Source: Billgrantia montanilacus
GTDB taxonomy: Bacteria > Pseudomonadota > Gammaproteobacteria > Pseudomonadales > Halomonadaceae
Assembly: GCF_003336675.1 (NCBI RefSeq)
Contig: NZ_QPII01000010.1
Location: 5,307 to 69,306, forward strand
Length of the DNA stretch: 64,000 nt
Reading direction: 5' to 3'
Position numbers and translations under genes: made by a program. Positions 7,609 to 14,969 of the stretch are shown here, piece after piece (positions within the stretch are counted from its first letter, which is position 1; every line of letters starts with the position of its first letter). The notes beneath the pieces were generated by a model, which was not told the origin of the DNA, did not search any database, and saw only the letters and a program-made list of their open reading frames with translations.

Positions 7609-8379
7609 CTATGCCACATCCTGCACCTCCCGGCACTTGGGATAGGCCGAACATCCCCAGAAACGGTTGCCGGCGTTGGCGCCCCGCTTCGACGTGCGTA
7701 GCACCATGCCGCTACCGCACTTCGAGCAGGTTCGTTCAGCGCTGGATTCGAAGCGGGCCTTGAGCTGTTTCACGTGCTGGCGGTGCGTTTCACGATTGGG
7801 CGCCAACCGGCCGGTTGTAATGCTTTCCAATACTTCCTGGACCTGAGAATCCGAGAGCACAGGCTCCCGGAACGACCTGATGTAGCGCACATAGCCGCCA
7901 CCGATGGTGACGTTATCGGGCATCCTGGTCTTGAAGACAGCGCTGCCGGAGAAAACCACCAACGAGTGAATGGTGTGCGCCGGCACGTCGAGCAGGGCTT
8001 CCAGCGCTTTCACATGCTTGTAGTTCTGACGCAGCGGGTTCTGGAATTTGAACGACTTGCGGTAGATCTTCTGGGTCCACTGCGCCTGCCTTTCGCTGCC
8101 GAAGATCCAGCCCGTCATGTGCTTGGTTTCGATGACGAAGATGCCGTAGCGGGAGACGAGTACGTGGTCGATTTGGGTGGTGCCGTCGGGCGTGGGAAGC
8201 GTGACGTTGTGAACTCCCCGGTACTCTTCCGCCGGCAGCCGAACCTTGGCAATCAGTTTGACGAAGGCTTCGCCGAAGATGCCCTTGAACCAGCGAGACT
8301 TGATGATGCCGAGAAGCACGACGAGGGGAAGCACCCACCACAGCGGCCTTGCGGCTTCAAATATGATCGCGTAATCCAA
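7609..8379 (-). CDS. NERD-domain protein with C-terminal topoisomerase-type zinc finger
   Basis: A 256-residue protein. One membrane segment (about 12-25, LWWVLPLVVLLGII) anchors the N-terminus. Residues 45-165 match the NERD nuclease-related domain: VTLPTPDGTTQIDHVLVSRYGIFVIETKHMTGWI contains the Asp of IDHV and the E-x-K of IETKH, the nuclease-type metal residues. The C-terminus (about 218-253) carries CSKCGSGMVLR...FWGCSAYPKCREV, a four-cysteine zinc ribbon of the topoisomerase I type. NERD plus this finger is a common pairing in bacteria; a nucleic-acid role is inferred, substrate unknown. It lies just beyond the integron stub. The near-palindromes at 8515-8541 are upstream of it. Confidence 0.85.
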   Translation of the reverse strand: MDYAIIFEAARPLWWVLPLVVLLGIIKSRWFKGIFGEAFVKLIAKVRLPAEEYRGVHNVTLPTPDGTTQIDHVLVSRYGIFVIETKHMTGWIFGSERQAQWTQKIYRKSFKFQNPLRQNYKHVKALEALLDVPAHTIHSLVVFSGSAVFKTRMPDNVTIGGGYVRYIRSFREPVLSDSQVQEVLESITTGRLAPNRETHRQHVKQLKARFESSAERTCSKCGSGMVLRTSKRGANAGNRFWGCSAYPKCREVQDVA

Positions 8380-8512
8380 GATGTCATCTCAGCTATGGGG
8401 AACGGCATCAGGCCTTTGCTTCAACCCGCTTAGTCCCAAGCTAACGTTTTCATACGTGTAAATCTACGTAACCAGCCTGAATTTTGACCTTGGTCGTGTC
8501 AGCAAAGGCAAT

Positions 8513-8541
8513 GTCTTACACCGTGTAAGTCAATGCTTACT
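8513..8541. promoter_or_regulatory. Overlapping palindromes, possible repressor operator
   Basis: CTTACACCGTGTAAG (8515-8529) is a perfect 7-bp inverted repeat with one central base. It overlaps AGTCAATGCTTACT (8528-8541), one mismatch from the motif found at 10796, 12441 and 14941. Such sites are typical of TetR-type repressors; the regulator is unknown. Confidence 0.4.
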
Positions 8542-8615
8542 TGGCGTATCTCTCGTATGCGCTCTCGCTGCGAACGAGGCTCTTGGCGTAGCGCCCAGCA
8601 CTTTGTCGGTTCCGA

Positions 8616-8945
8616 TCAAACGCCGTACTCGCGCTCCACCCTGGCGACTCGCACCCGAAAGCTGGAGTACCATTGCTCGCGCCCCAGCCGTTGCGCCTCC
8701 TGGTGCTCAGCATTGCTCTTCCACTGCCGTATGGCTTCCAGACTTTCCCAGTAGGACACGGTAATGCCCAGGTTCTCCCTGGCGGACTCTATACCCAGAA
8801 ACCCCGGCTGCGTTGCCGCCAGCTCCACCATACGCTCGGCCATTGCCGCATAGCCCTTGTCGTAGCCCTTGTCATCCGCAATGAGATGACTGCTGAAAAT
8901 GACGGCGTAGTATGGCGGTGCAGGCGTGTTGGCAATGTCCGACAT
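8616..8945 (-). CDS. Antibiotic biosynthesis monooxygenase-like (dimeric alpha/beta barrel) protein
   Basis: A 109-residue protein from the ATG at 8945 (MSDIANTPAPPYYAVIFSSH), with a GGAGG-like site in front; a longer in-frame reading to 9158 has no protein-like N-terminus. The pattern YYAVIFSS...MAERMVELAATQPGFLGIESAR...GITVSYWESLEAIRQWKSN is that of the ABM/ferredoxin-like fold, with the conserved PGFLGIES turn and the YWESLEA...W strand-helix. Close relatives are annotated as antibiotic biosynthesis monooxygenases; no cofactor is required in the family, and the true substrate is unknown. A stand-alone gene in the accessory region, followed by the palindromic stretch at 8513. Confidence 0.85.
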   Translation of the reverse strand: MSDIANTPAPPYYAVIFSSHLIADDKGYDKGYAAMAERMVELAATQPGFLGIESARENLGITVSYWESLEAIRQWKSNAEHQEAQRLGREQWYSSFRVRVARVEREYGV

Positions 8946-8991
8946 GGATTCCTCCAGTAACAATGTCTTTGAATAATGGCTTTCAGGGGTA

Positions 8992-9038
8992 CTGTTGGAG
9001 CGCCTCGTTGCGTCGCGACTGGCGCCACCAGGCGCCTT
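8992..9038 (-). repeat. Copy of the dispersed GGCGCCAGTCGCGACG repeat (inverted)
   Basis: On the minus strand the segment reads AAGGCGCCTGGTGGCGCC, then AGTCGCGACGCAACGAGGC, then GCTCCAACAG. This is the core of the repeat family also seen at about 16300, 20000, 28890, 29090 and 32820, here in opposite orientation. Intergenic, between the DUF6653 and monooxygenase-like genes. Confidence 0.7.
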
Positions 9039-9066
9039 GATTGTTGTTTGACGGTTGATAAGCGAC

Positions 9067-9573
9067 TCAGTAGAGCCAACGTCGGTACTCGGGGTGGAGT
9101 TCGCACATATCCTGATAGAGCCAGACCATCCGGTCCAGGAACCAGAGCTTGCCCGCATAGATCAGTACCGAGCCCAGCAGCGTAGGCCAAAGCTGGAGGT
9201 TGTACAGCCCCCACGCGAGGAAGGGCAAACCCAAGGCTGCGATGGCGCTCAACAAGTGCAAAGCACGGCTGTGATGCGCCGGTATGGGAACCTGCCTGCG
9301 GTTCAGCCATACACGCTCGCCGAGGACGGCTTTCGAAGCCCAGTTCCTCGTAGATGCGGGAACGGGAAAGAGACGCGGGTTGAGCCACGTCCAGAGCAGC
9401 GCAAGAGCGAGTGGTACCAGTGCCCACCAGCCCAACCACACGCGACTCCAGATCGCGACCACGAGAAGAGGGAGGGCTGTGTTACGTGTCCAGACGCTCC
9501 AGGGGTTGGCGTGTCGCGCCCACGTCTGCTCGTTCATCCTGAACATGGCTGCCATTGCTCGCTCGTACGCCAT
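9067..9573 (-). CDS. DUF6653 family membrane protein
   Basis: A 168-residue protein, start placed at ATG 9573 behind GGAGG; an internal start at 9537 (MNEQTWARHANPWSVWTRN) is equally possible. MNEQTWARHANPWSVWTRN followed by three hydrophobic segments (about 35-65, 108-145) is the hallmark of the DUF6653 family, small integral membrane proteins of unknown function. The conserved C-terminal YQDMCELHPEYRRWLY is also present. Nothing indicates a partner; the next gene downstream on this strand is the monooxygenase-like one, separated by a dispersed repeat. Confidence 0.8.
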   Translation of the reverse strand: MAYERAMAAMFRMNEQTWARHANPWSVWTRNTALPLLVVAIWSRVWLGWWALVPLALALLWTWLNPRLFPVPASTRNWASKAVLGERVWLNRRQVPIPAHHSRALHLLSAIAALGLPFLAWGLYNLQLWPTLLGSVLIYAGKLWFLDRMVWLYQDMCELHPEYRRWLY

Positions 9574-9680
9574 AGCCCTCACAACCTCCAGATCTGCGAA
9601 TCACACGCCTACTGACGGCAACGCTCGGCCGTCGCTTTCAGCGACCGCAGGGCTACGATTTAATGGCTTTGTCAAAGCCA

Positions 9681-10169
9681 TTACGGGCGGCCTCTCAGCC
9701 TTGCAAGCAAATGTACCCACCACGAGGCATTAAATACCAGCGCCAACCCAATAAAAAGCTGAAACAGAAGACCCAGCGGCGACAAGACATGCACATACGA
9801 CACTTCCATCGAGGACAGAAAGAAGCCAAGTGATCGCGGCAAATAGGCCAACGAAGTCACAATGAAATACACTCCTCCTAGCTGCAGCAGGAACGTCTGA
9901 CTTCGGTCATCCGTAGCAGCACCGCTTCCGCCAGCTTCGTAAGCCAAGACGGATTTAGCCGCGAGCCATATCAAATATACAGCCATCAGCCCAACAACGA
10001 TAAAACCGCCTATCATTGCAATGTAGACGTACCCTGGAATGATCTGCTCTTGGTACTGTTCCATGGTTGTGAGATACAAGACCAAGCTGGGTACATTGAG
10101 GATCACTTGGACCAAAAGCCATAGTGAGAATAACCGTAGTGCTATTGCCGTGACGTCTTTTGTGGTCAT
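9681..10169 (-). CDS. Four-helix membrane protein of unknown function
   Basis: A 162-residue protein with four predicted membrane segments (about 8-30, 48-72, 93-115, 133-155). No family is recognised. Loops are short and mildly charged, without catalytic motifs. The start ATG at 10169 fits the first helix (TAIALRLFSLWLLVQVILNV). It lies 65 nt downstream of the DUF6622-like gene on the same strand, so the two may be cotranscribed. Confidence 0.65.
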   Translation of the reverse strand: MTTKDVTAIALRLFSLWLLVQVILNVPSLVLYLTTMEQYQEQIIPGYVYIAMIGGFIVVGLMAVYLIWLAAKSVLAYEAGGSGAATDDRSQTFLLQLGGVYFIVTSLAYLPRSLGFFLSSMEVSYVHVLSPLGLLFQLFIGLALVFNASWWVHLLARLRGRP

Positions 10170-10234
10170 ACTTTACCCTTAACGCTGAAGTTAACTCGCG
10201 GGCCAATGCATCCCGAATGTCAGTGTCACTCACT

Positions 10235-10738
10235 TCAGGTCCGAACCTGACTAAGCTGCGCAGCCCGCCACATCACCATCGCCCGCCCCAGGAACACGCC
10301 GCTGAACAGGCCATAGAGCAGGCTGACTGCGGCTGTGAACACCGCCGTGTCGGCGATGGGAAGCTGTCGTGCGCGTATCACTTCCACCGTGTACTTGGCG
10401 AAGAAGATCGCCAGCATGATGATCAGCGGTTGCCAACTACCCGGCAGGTGGAAGGCTTGACGTTCGGGAGAGAAGCGGACTCCCCTGGGGATGGCGAGCT
10501 TGAGATGAAGCGCCACGGAGAGCGTGACACCGAACGCCCAAAGGGTAAGACCGACAGGATCGGTGCCGAATGCGGAAACGACGCCGTATAACGCCAGGAC
10601 GAGGAAGACCGCCGGCAGGATGGTGATGCTGCGTCGGCTGGCGGTGCGTTCTCGGCTTTGCCGATAGCCGGTGATGAGCAGCACGATAAAGAGCAGGAAT
10701 ACCCAGCGCGGCGTGTTTCTGATTATCTCGAAGAGCAT
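10235..10738 (-). CDS. DUF6622-like small membrane protein
   Basis: A 167-residue protein with four to five hydrophobic helices. The N-terminus MLFEIIRNTPRWVFLLFIVL followed by TGYRQSRERT matches the DUF6622 type (I-R-N-T-P-x-W-V opening, then a G-x-R-Q turn). The function of the family is unknown. The 5' end and the upstream 195 nt are duplicated at 12267-12578. A near-palindrome (10796-10813) sits 58 nt upstream of the ATG and may be its operator. Stem, spacing and copy number of that motif suggest regulation shared with other genes in this region. Confidence 0.75.
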   Translation of the reverse strand: MLFEIIRNTPRWVFLLFIVLLITGYRQSRERTASRRSITILPAVFLVLALYGVVSAFGTDPVGLTLWAFGVTLSVALHLKLAIPRGVRFSPERQAFHLPGSWQPLIIMLAIFFAKYTVEVIRARQLPIADTAVFTAAVSLLYGLFSGVFLGRAMVMWRAAQLSQVRT

Positions 10739-10933
10739 GGCCGATTCCCTGGCGCCGATTTCGCCTCAGCATAGCGAGAGAAAGCCAGCCCCACCAGTCA
10801 GTGCTTACTAACCTGCCGTGGGTTACGGTAGCGCCGCTTGGCTCAGGCTCGGAACACGGGGGCTGATCTGAGCGTCATTACCGCAGCCCAAAACAGCAAC
10901 AAGCCAATATTACCGGGCCGTACGGCCCGCTTC
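10622..10933. repeat. 312-bp direct repeat, copy 1
   Basis: Covers the first ~39 codons of the DUF6622-like gene and its upstream region. It aligns to 12267-12578 with roughly one difference per 12 nt and without large gaps. The 3' edge contains a perfect palindrome CGGGCCGTACGGCCCG that is degraded in copy 2. Confidence 0.9.
10796..10813 (-). promoter_or_regulatory. Recurrent near-palindrome AGTCAGTGCTTACT
   Basis: AGTCAGTGCTTACTAACC on the + strand, 58 nt upstream of the DUF6622-like start. The arms AGTnAG and CTnACT are inverted around a TG centre. Same motif at 12441 (inside the duplicate), 14941 and, with one change, 8528. Likely a repressor operator (TetR-like by shape); regulator unknown. 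Confidence 0.5.
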
Positions 10934-11106
10934 AGCTATTCATAATGACAGCGTAGCACTGCGCACTTGGAGATGGACGCAATGGCAATGAGGTGTGGCT
11001 GAGGCGTGATGTTGGTTTTGCCGTTAACAAGAGGAAGCCGCAGGGCTAAAAGCGCTGGCAGCCCAGTGGCTACCCCACTGACATTTGAGCGTGACATCTT
11101 CTGAAC

Positions 11107-11142
11107 CAGGACTAATCCACACGAAACGACGAAGAACCTTTT
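11107..11142. repeat. Solo ISL3-type terminal repeat
   Basis: AGGACTAATCCACACGAAAC followed by GACGAAGAACCTTTT closely resembles the right end of the ISL3 remnant at 20936-20972 and, inverted, its left end. No transposase is nearby, so this appears to be a scar left by deletion of an ISL3 element. The rest of 10934-11150 holds nothing recognised. Confidence 0.55.
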
Positions 11143-11150
11143 GCACTCCT

Positions 11151-11609
11151 TTATTGGCCATCATCACGAGTTAACCTTTGATATACACCAAGACCGACCA
11201 CCACCAAAATAGCTGAAACCAACAGTAAAGTAGGATAAATCAACGTAGTTATATCTTTTGTTCCAGCGTCGAACACGAAAACCAGGGATTCCAGGCTTAT
11301 AGCTATTGCAATTATAACAAAAAATTTTAACAAAGCCTCTCTCTGTTTTGCGGGCGATTTTGTAGCACTGCTACTTAAAACCTCTTCCTCCAACATAAAC
11401 TTGGATACATCAAAGACTGCCATTCCGATAACGATCAAACCGATGGAATTAAGAAGGGCTGCAACAAGTAAGGTTTTTTCGTGTAGCGAGAGCCATATAT
11501 CCCATAAGGCAACGCCCATCATTGTGAGGCTGATAATACCTAGACTCAAGCTGATAAGCCCATAAACAGCGCGCCCTATTAAATCTGAAACACTCTTCAA
11601 ATTATTCAT
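11151..11609 (-). CDS. Four-helix membrane protein, unknown (YqhA-like layout)
   Basis: A 152-residue protein with four membrane helices (about 10-32, 42-65, 90-110, 123-143) and a short charged loop (EEEVLSSSATKSPAKQREAL) after the second. This layout, including F-M-L-E-E-E after helix 2, resembles small conserved membrane proteins of the YqhA/UPF0114 type, but the match is not strong enough to assign. Codon use is more AT-rich than the flanks, suggesting acquisition. It sits 21 nt downstream of the DUF2141 gene, probably in one operon. Confidence 0.6.
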   Translation of the reverse strand: MNNLKSVSDLIGRAVYGLISLSLGIISLTMMGVALWDIWLSLHEKTLLVAALLNSIGLIVIGMAVFDVSKFMLEEEVLSSSATKSPAKQREALLKFFVIIAIAISLESLVFVFDAGTKDITTLIYPTLLLVSAILVVVGLGVYQRLTRDDGQ

Positions 11610-11630
11610 GCTTTCTCCATGAAAAATTGC

Positions 11631-12149
11631 TCAGTAACTCAATCTAATTGACAGACCAACATTCCCCCCATCATACGAAAAACTGGCATCCTCGAACGAA
11701 GGTGCACTCATTGAGGCTTTTGCCCCGCTTGAAAAGCCGTAGCCTTCCGTGGGGACACCTATAAAGTTAGTGTTAAGCTTGCCGTCCATATTTTCATCAT
11801 GAATGATGGCCAATGCATACGTTCCTGGCGGGATATCCAGAAAATAGCAACGCGCCTGCGTATCCTGAATTTTTATAAACATTATATTGGTTGCTGAGTG
11901 AAGAAATTCAGTAGGAAAACCCTCCGACGATTCGAAAAGCGCGCAAGCTATAGCTCCATCACTATTGCTAATGTTTGGAATATTAACGTGAATTCCGGGG
12001 CACTCTCCTTGGGCAAATACGATGACAGGAAAATTTGCAAGCATCATAACTGCCCACAATGCTACATACCGTAGACCCATGTTGAGGCGCGTCACAGGAT
12101 AAAACACACTGGAACCCACCACGGATTTTTTATTAATTGAATCACTCAT
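11631..12149 (-). CDS. DUF2141 domain secreted protein
   Basis: A 172-residue protein; the ATG at 12149 has AGGAGG upstream. A hydrophobic stretch (about 24-46, GLRYVALWAVMMLANFPVIV then FAQ) is the signal peptide, preceded by an unusually long N-terminal extension, so the true start may be the internal Met before GLRYV. The mature part ends in the DUF2141 pattern: PPGTYALAIIHDENMDGKLN, then NFIGVPTEGYGFSSGA. DUF2141 proteins are small periplasmic or outer-membrane-associated beta proteins of unknown role. Followed closely by the 11151 membrane gene. Confidence 0.85.
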   Translation of the reverse strand: MSDSINKKSVVGSSVFYPVTRLNMGLRYVALWAVMMLANFPVIVFAQGECPGIHVNIPNISNSDGAIACALFESSEGFPTEFLHSATNIMFIKIQDTQARCYFLDIPPGTYALAIIHDENMDGKLNTNFIGVPTEGYGFSSGAKASMSAPSFEDASFSYDGGNVGLSIRLSY

Positions 12150-12266
12150 TACCTGCCTCCTCATAGCTGCGAACTATCTCACTGGATGCTCAGCAACATT
12201 GATGTCGATGGCTGTGCCGGCCAAGATTGCCGCCGCAGGCTAGCGACGGATTGTGAGACCTGAGAC

Positions 12267-12383
12267 GGTGATGCTGCGTCGGCTGGCGGTGCTTTCACGG
12301 CTTTGCCGATAGCCGGGGATGAGCAGCACGATCAAGAGCAGGAATACCCAGCGCGGCGTGTTTCTTATTCTCTCGAAGAGCAT
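12267..12383 (-). pseudogene. 5' fragment of a second DUF6622-like gene
   Basis: From ATG 12383 the minus strand encodes the first ~39 codons of a near copy of the 10235-10738 protein (MLFERIRNTPRWVFLL...), then similarity ends. It is part of the 312-bp duplicated block. No continuation of the gene is present. Confidence 0.75.
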
Positions 12384-12578
12384 GGCCGATTCCCTGGCGT
12401 CGATTTCGCCTCAGCATAGCGAGAGAAAGCCAGCCCCACCAGTCAGTGCTTACTAACCTGCCGTGGCTGACGGTAGCGCCGCTTGGCTCAGGCTCGGAAC
12501 ACGAGAGATGATCTGAGCGTCATGCCTGCTGCCCAAAACAGCAACAAGCCAATAGTACCTGGCCGCACTGCCCGCTTC
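12267..12578. repeat. 312-bp direct repeat, copy 2
   Basis: Second copy of 10622-10933 in the same orientation, including the AGTCAGTGCTTACTAACC motif (12441-12458). Its edges coincide with no recognised IS end. The rest of 12150-12663 holds nothing else. Confidence 0.9.
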
Positions 12579-12663
12579 TCAATTTGGGGGCAATAAACGG
12601 ATAGTCGCTCCCTCGGCAGGGCCAGTATCTTCTTATCGTCATTCATATACAGCCGGGGGTACT

Positions 12664-13101
12664 ATGAAAACCAGTCAAGAAGAATCACTTTCTACTATGC
12701 AGATGCTCGAAAGAATGTTCCAAGCGGAGATGGCTTTTATGGAATCGGAGCCAAAGGATATTTGCATACTAGCGAATGCTTTCCACCCGAATGTTGTCGT
12801 CCACGAGCCGACCTCTCTCCCGTACGCAGGCGACTGGATAGGCTTGGAAGGCATCGCCGGGTTGATGCAGAAAATGAGCAGAGAATTCAGCAATGTGTCA
12901 GTGGAGGACCTGAACTACGCCGGTTCCCCAGCCAAGTTGTACGTGGCTTGCACCTTGCATCTGACAGCCCGAGCGACTGGAATGTCAATTACTCAGCCAT
13001 TTTCACAAATATTGAGATTTGAGAACGGTTTGCTGATTGAAGGTACACCCTTCTATTTCGATACGACGGAAATCGACGCCATTTTGAAGCAGCGTCCCTG
13101 A
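12664..13101 (+). CDS. SnoaL/NTF2-like protein
   Basis: A 145-residue soluble protein with the NTF2-like cone-fold pattern: an N-terminal helix pair, then FHPNVVVHEPTSLPYAGDWIGLEGIAGLMQKMSREF, a strand-rich centre and FSQILRFENGLLIEGTPFYFDTTEI at the end. The HEPTSLPYAGxW-xG element is typical of SnoaL-like proteins, many of which are isomerases or hydrolases on small polyketide or steroid-like substrates; the activity here is not known. It is the only plus-strand gene in its neighbourhood and starts 4 nt after a short AGCCGGGGGT leader. Confidence 0.75.
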   Translation: MKTSQEESLSTMQMLERMFQAEMAFMESEPKDICILANAFHPNVVVHEPTSLPYAGDWIGLEGIAGLMQKMSREFSNVSVEDLNYAGSPAKLYVACTLHLTARATGMSITQPFSQILRFENGLLIEGTPFYFDTTEIDAILKQRP

Positions 13102-13112
13102 GGGTGGAAGAT

Positions 13113-13300
13113 TCAGTGCTCGGGAGAGAAGCGTTCTTGTCTGGGAGGGGCAAGCCCATTGAGCCCCGACAACACCGGCAGGATGCCAACCACATAACAG
13201 GCAAAGGCCACGGCGTGGCCCCACGCCAGCGCCGCTGTGCCCTTCCAAGGCCTCGCAAAAAAATCCTCAAGAATGGTATGGGCAAGCCGATAAACTTTAT
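13113..13300 (-). pseudogene. Fragment of a membrane protein gene
   Basis: The minus strand encodes about 60 residues, LAHTILEDFFARPWKGTAAL then AWGHAVAFACYVVGILPVLS and GLNGLAPPRQERFSPEH, ending at TGA 13113-13115. It reads as a helix plus one membrane segment but has no start codon, and stops lie just upstream. It looks like the tail of a truncated membrane protein; the family is not recognised. Confidence 0.4.
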
Positions 13301-13376
13301 ACTAGGCTAAATGCAACTTAATGTTACCAAATGCACGCTTAGTGTATCCTAGTGGCGGTGGCACCGGCAGTGGCTA

Positions 13377-13493
13377 ATGGATGCAGAGGCGCTTTGGCAC
13401 CATGAAGCCCGCCGAGCAGACGAGATCAAAGCCGAGCGCAAGCGCGCTGTAGTGAACTGGAGAATCCTGGCGTTGATGCGCCAGTGGAGGTGA
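13377..13493 (+). CDS. Possible 38-residue basic peptide
   Basis: ATG 13377 opens a short frame (MDAEALWHHEARRADEIKAE..., ending ILALMRQWR). It is amphipathic and very basic. The next gene starts 5 nt later behind its overlapping GGAGGTGA, suggesting translational coupling. No family known; may be chance. Confidence 0.35.
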   Translation: MDAEALWHHEARRADEIKAERKRAVVNWRILALMRQWR

Positions 13494-13497
13494 CGCC

Positions 13498-13704
13498 ATG
13501 AACTGGACCAAACTCCCTGACAACTGGTGGTGCAACGAGTTCGGCGACCAGATCCACCGCTACGAGATCCTGGATGACGAGGACCGATGCCAGATCGAGT
13601 ACCACCTCCGCCACGCAGGGGAGCGTCTGCCTTGGAGTGGCAAAACCCACACATTGGCCGAAGCCCAGCGTCAGCTGGAGCACAGCCGGATGTCGATGAC
13701 CTGA
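13498..13704 (+). CDS. Small acidic protein of unknown function
   Basis: A 68-residue protein starting at ATG 13498 with a strong GGAGGTGA ribosome site 5 nt upstream. It is rich in aromatic and charged residues (MNWTKLPDNWWCNEFGDQIH, then RYEILDDEDRCQIEYHL). The WxKLPDNWW opening suggests a small beta-sheet protein, but no family is recognised. It ends 21 nt before the convergent DHFR-like gene. Coding potential is supported mainly by the ribosome site and the composition. Confidence 0.55.
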   Translation: MNWTKLPDNWWCNEFGDQIHRYEILDDEDRCQIEYHLRHAGERLPWSGKTHTLAEAQRQLEHSRMSMT

Positions 13705-13724
13705 AAATCAGCGTTTCCTCTGGC

Positions 13725-14273
13725 TCACGGCACCCTGTAGCACAGCTCCGCGAAACCCGTGCCCACCTGACGGACGGAGACCAGCTCCAGCGGCGGGTTG
13801 GTGATGCGGCGTGGAAACAGCGGCTTGCCGCTACCCAGGGTGACCGAGCCCACCTGCACGAGGATTTCGTCCAGCAGGCCGGCGTCATGGAACTGGCCGG
13901 CCAGATCGCCACCGCCCACGATCCAGAGGTTCTTCCCCCCTGCCGCTTGCGTCATCTCGGCATGAATGGGCGCGACGCTGCCCTGAACGAAGCGAATATC
14001 CGCGCCTTCGATGCTCGGTAGCTTGCGGCTTGTGAAGACCCAGGTTGGCTGCGTATAGGGCCATGACGAGCCGGTTTCCTCGGCGACTTTTTCCGCATGA
14101 CGCAGTATCCACTCATAGGTGGTGGAGCCCATGGCTAGCGCCCCAACCTCCGCGAAGAAGGCTGAGTAGCTCGTATCGTTGATGTCTCCCAGCGGGAAGA
14201 GCCAGTCCAGGGAATCGTCTTCGGTAGCGATGAAGCCGTCGAGGCTTGTGGCCGTATAGTACTGTGTCTTCAT
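13725..14273 (-). CDS. Dihydrofolate reductase-family (RibD C-terminal-like) protein
   Basis: A 182-residue protein from ATG 14273 (MKTQYYTATSLDGFIATEDD). TATSLDGFIA, then a W-L-F-P turn, MGSTTYEW and, near the end, NLWIVGGGDLAGQFHDAGLLDEI are the NADPH-binding and core motifs of the RibD_C/DHFR-like family. These enzymes reduce small heterocycles using NADPH; members like this one (YwjB/YyaP type) have no assigned substrate and are distinct from FolA. Length is normal. It is followed by the small 13498 gene on the other strand and preceded by the YdeI-like gene. Confidence 0.88.
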   Translation of the reverse strand: MKTQYYTATSLDGFIATEDDSLDWLFPLGDINDTSYSAFFAEVGALAMGSTTYEWILRHAEKVAEETGSSWPYTQPTWVFTSRKLPSIEGADIRFVQGSVAPIHAEMTQAAGGKNLWIVGGGDLAGQFHDAGLLDEILVQVGSVTLGSGKPLFPRRITNPPLELVSVRQVGTGFAELCYRVP

Positions 14274-14313
14274 GGTATTCGGCTCCGATTGATCAGGCAC
14301 TCTTCCGGCTGCC

Positions 14314-14901
14314 TCAGCGACCGTTCAGTCCCTTCCCCTCGAGAATGCTCGACACGCACTTTTCGATCCTCGATGTTCGCGTGCTGGATTGTTTGGCACC
14401 GGAGAAATGGAGGATATAACCCCTTTGCCGCCCTGGTGTAAGCGCTTCGAAAGCAGCTTTCAGTTCCGCGTTGCCATCCAGCGCCACCTGAAACTCCTCG
14501 GGATATTCCAGCTCATGCTTCTCCTTGAAATCTACCGTCAGGCCGGCCTTCTCCACGTCGATGGCTTCATGAAGATAGGCTTTTAATGTGGGCGTCAAGG
14601 CATCGATTTCTTGCACCTGGGTAAAGCGAACCTGACGCATCGCCTGAGAATTCTCTCCCGGTGCAACGAGAATGCCTTCGGGGTCCTTCAACAAGCTCCC
14701 CTTGAAGAAACCGAGCGCGCAATATGCCTTCATTGCAAAGATCACTGCCACGTTGCTGTCCTGAAATGAGTAGCAGAGTTTGCCCCACTTCACGTCCTCG
14801 TCCAGCTCGCAGTCAAGCAGCATGGCTCGCAGTTTCTTTCTCTCCTCCTGCCACTCGGTCTTGTTCAAGAGCGCTTCGACTTTTGGATTTGTTGTTTTCA
14901 T
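14314..14901 (-). CDS. YdeI/OmpD-associated (DUF1801-type) protein
   Basis: A 195-residue protein, start at ATG 14901 (MKTTNPKVEALLNKTEWQEE). The DUF1801 fold motifs WGKLCYSFQDSNVAVIFAMKAYCALGFFKGSLLKDPEGIL are followed by the YdeI C-terminal part GLTVDFKEKHELEYPEEFQVALDGNAELKAAFEALTPGRQRGYILHFSGAKQSSTRTSRIEKC. This domain pair is the YdeI family, cytosolic proteins linked to peptide resistance in some enterics but without a proven activity. The operator-like motif 14941-14958 lies 40 nt upstream of the start. Confidence 0.9.
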   Translation of the reverse strand: MKTTNPKVEALLNKTEWQEERKKLRAMLLDCELDEDVKWGKLCYSFQDSNVAVIFAMKAYCALGFFKGSLLKDPEGILVAPGENSQAMRQVRFTQVQEIDALTPTLKAYLHEAIDVEKAGLTVDFKEKHELEYPEEFQVALDGNAELKAAFEALTPGRQRGYILHFSGAKQSSTRTSRIEKCVSSILEGKGLNGR

Positions 14902-14940
14902 TGCCTCTCTTCTCTTGGTCAATGGAATGAGCGCCACCCC

Positions 14941-14958
14941 AGTCAGTGCTTACTTACC
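14941..14958 (-). promoter_or_regulatory. Recurrent near-palindrome AGTCAGTGCTTACT
   Basis: AGTCAGTGCTTACTTACC, 40 nt upstream of the YdeI-like start, close to where a promoter is expected. A perfect match to the 14-bp motif at 10796 and 12441. A degenerate half copy (AGTGCTTACTTACC) is at 18196-18209. Confidence 0.5.
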
Positions 14959-14969
14959 TTCTAACCCTC

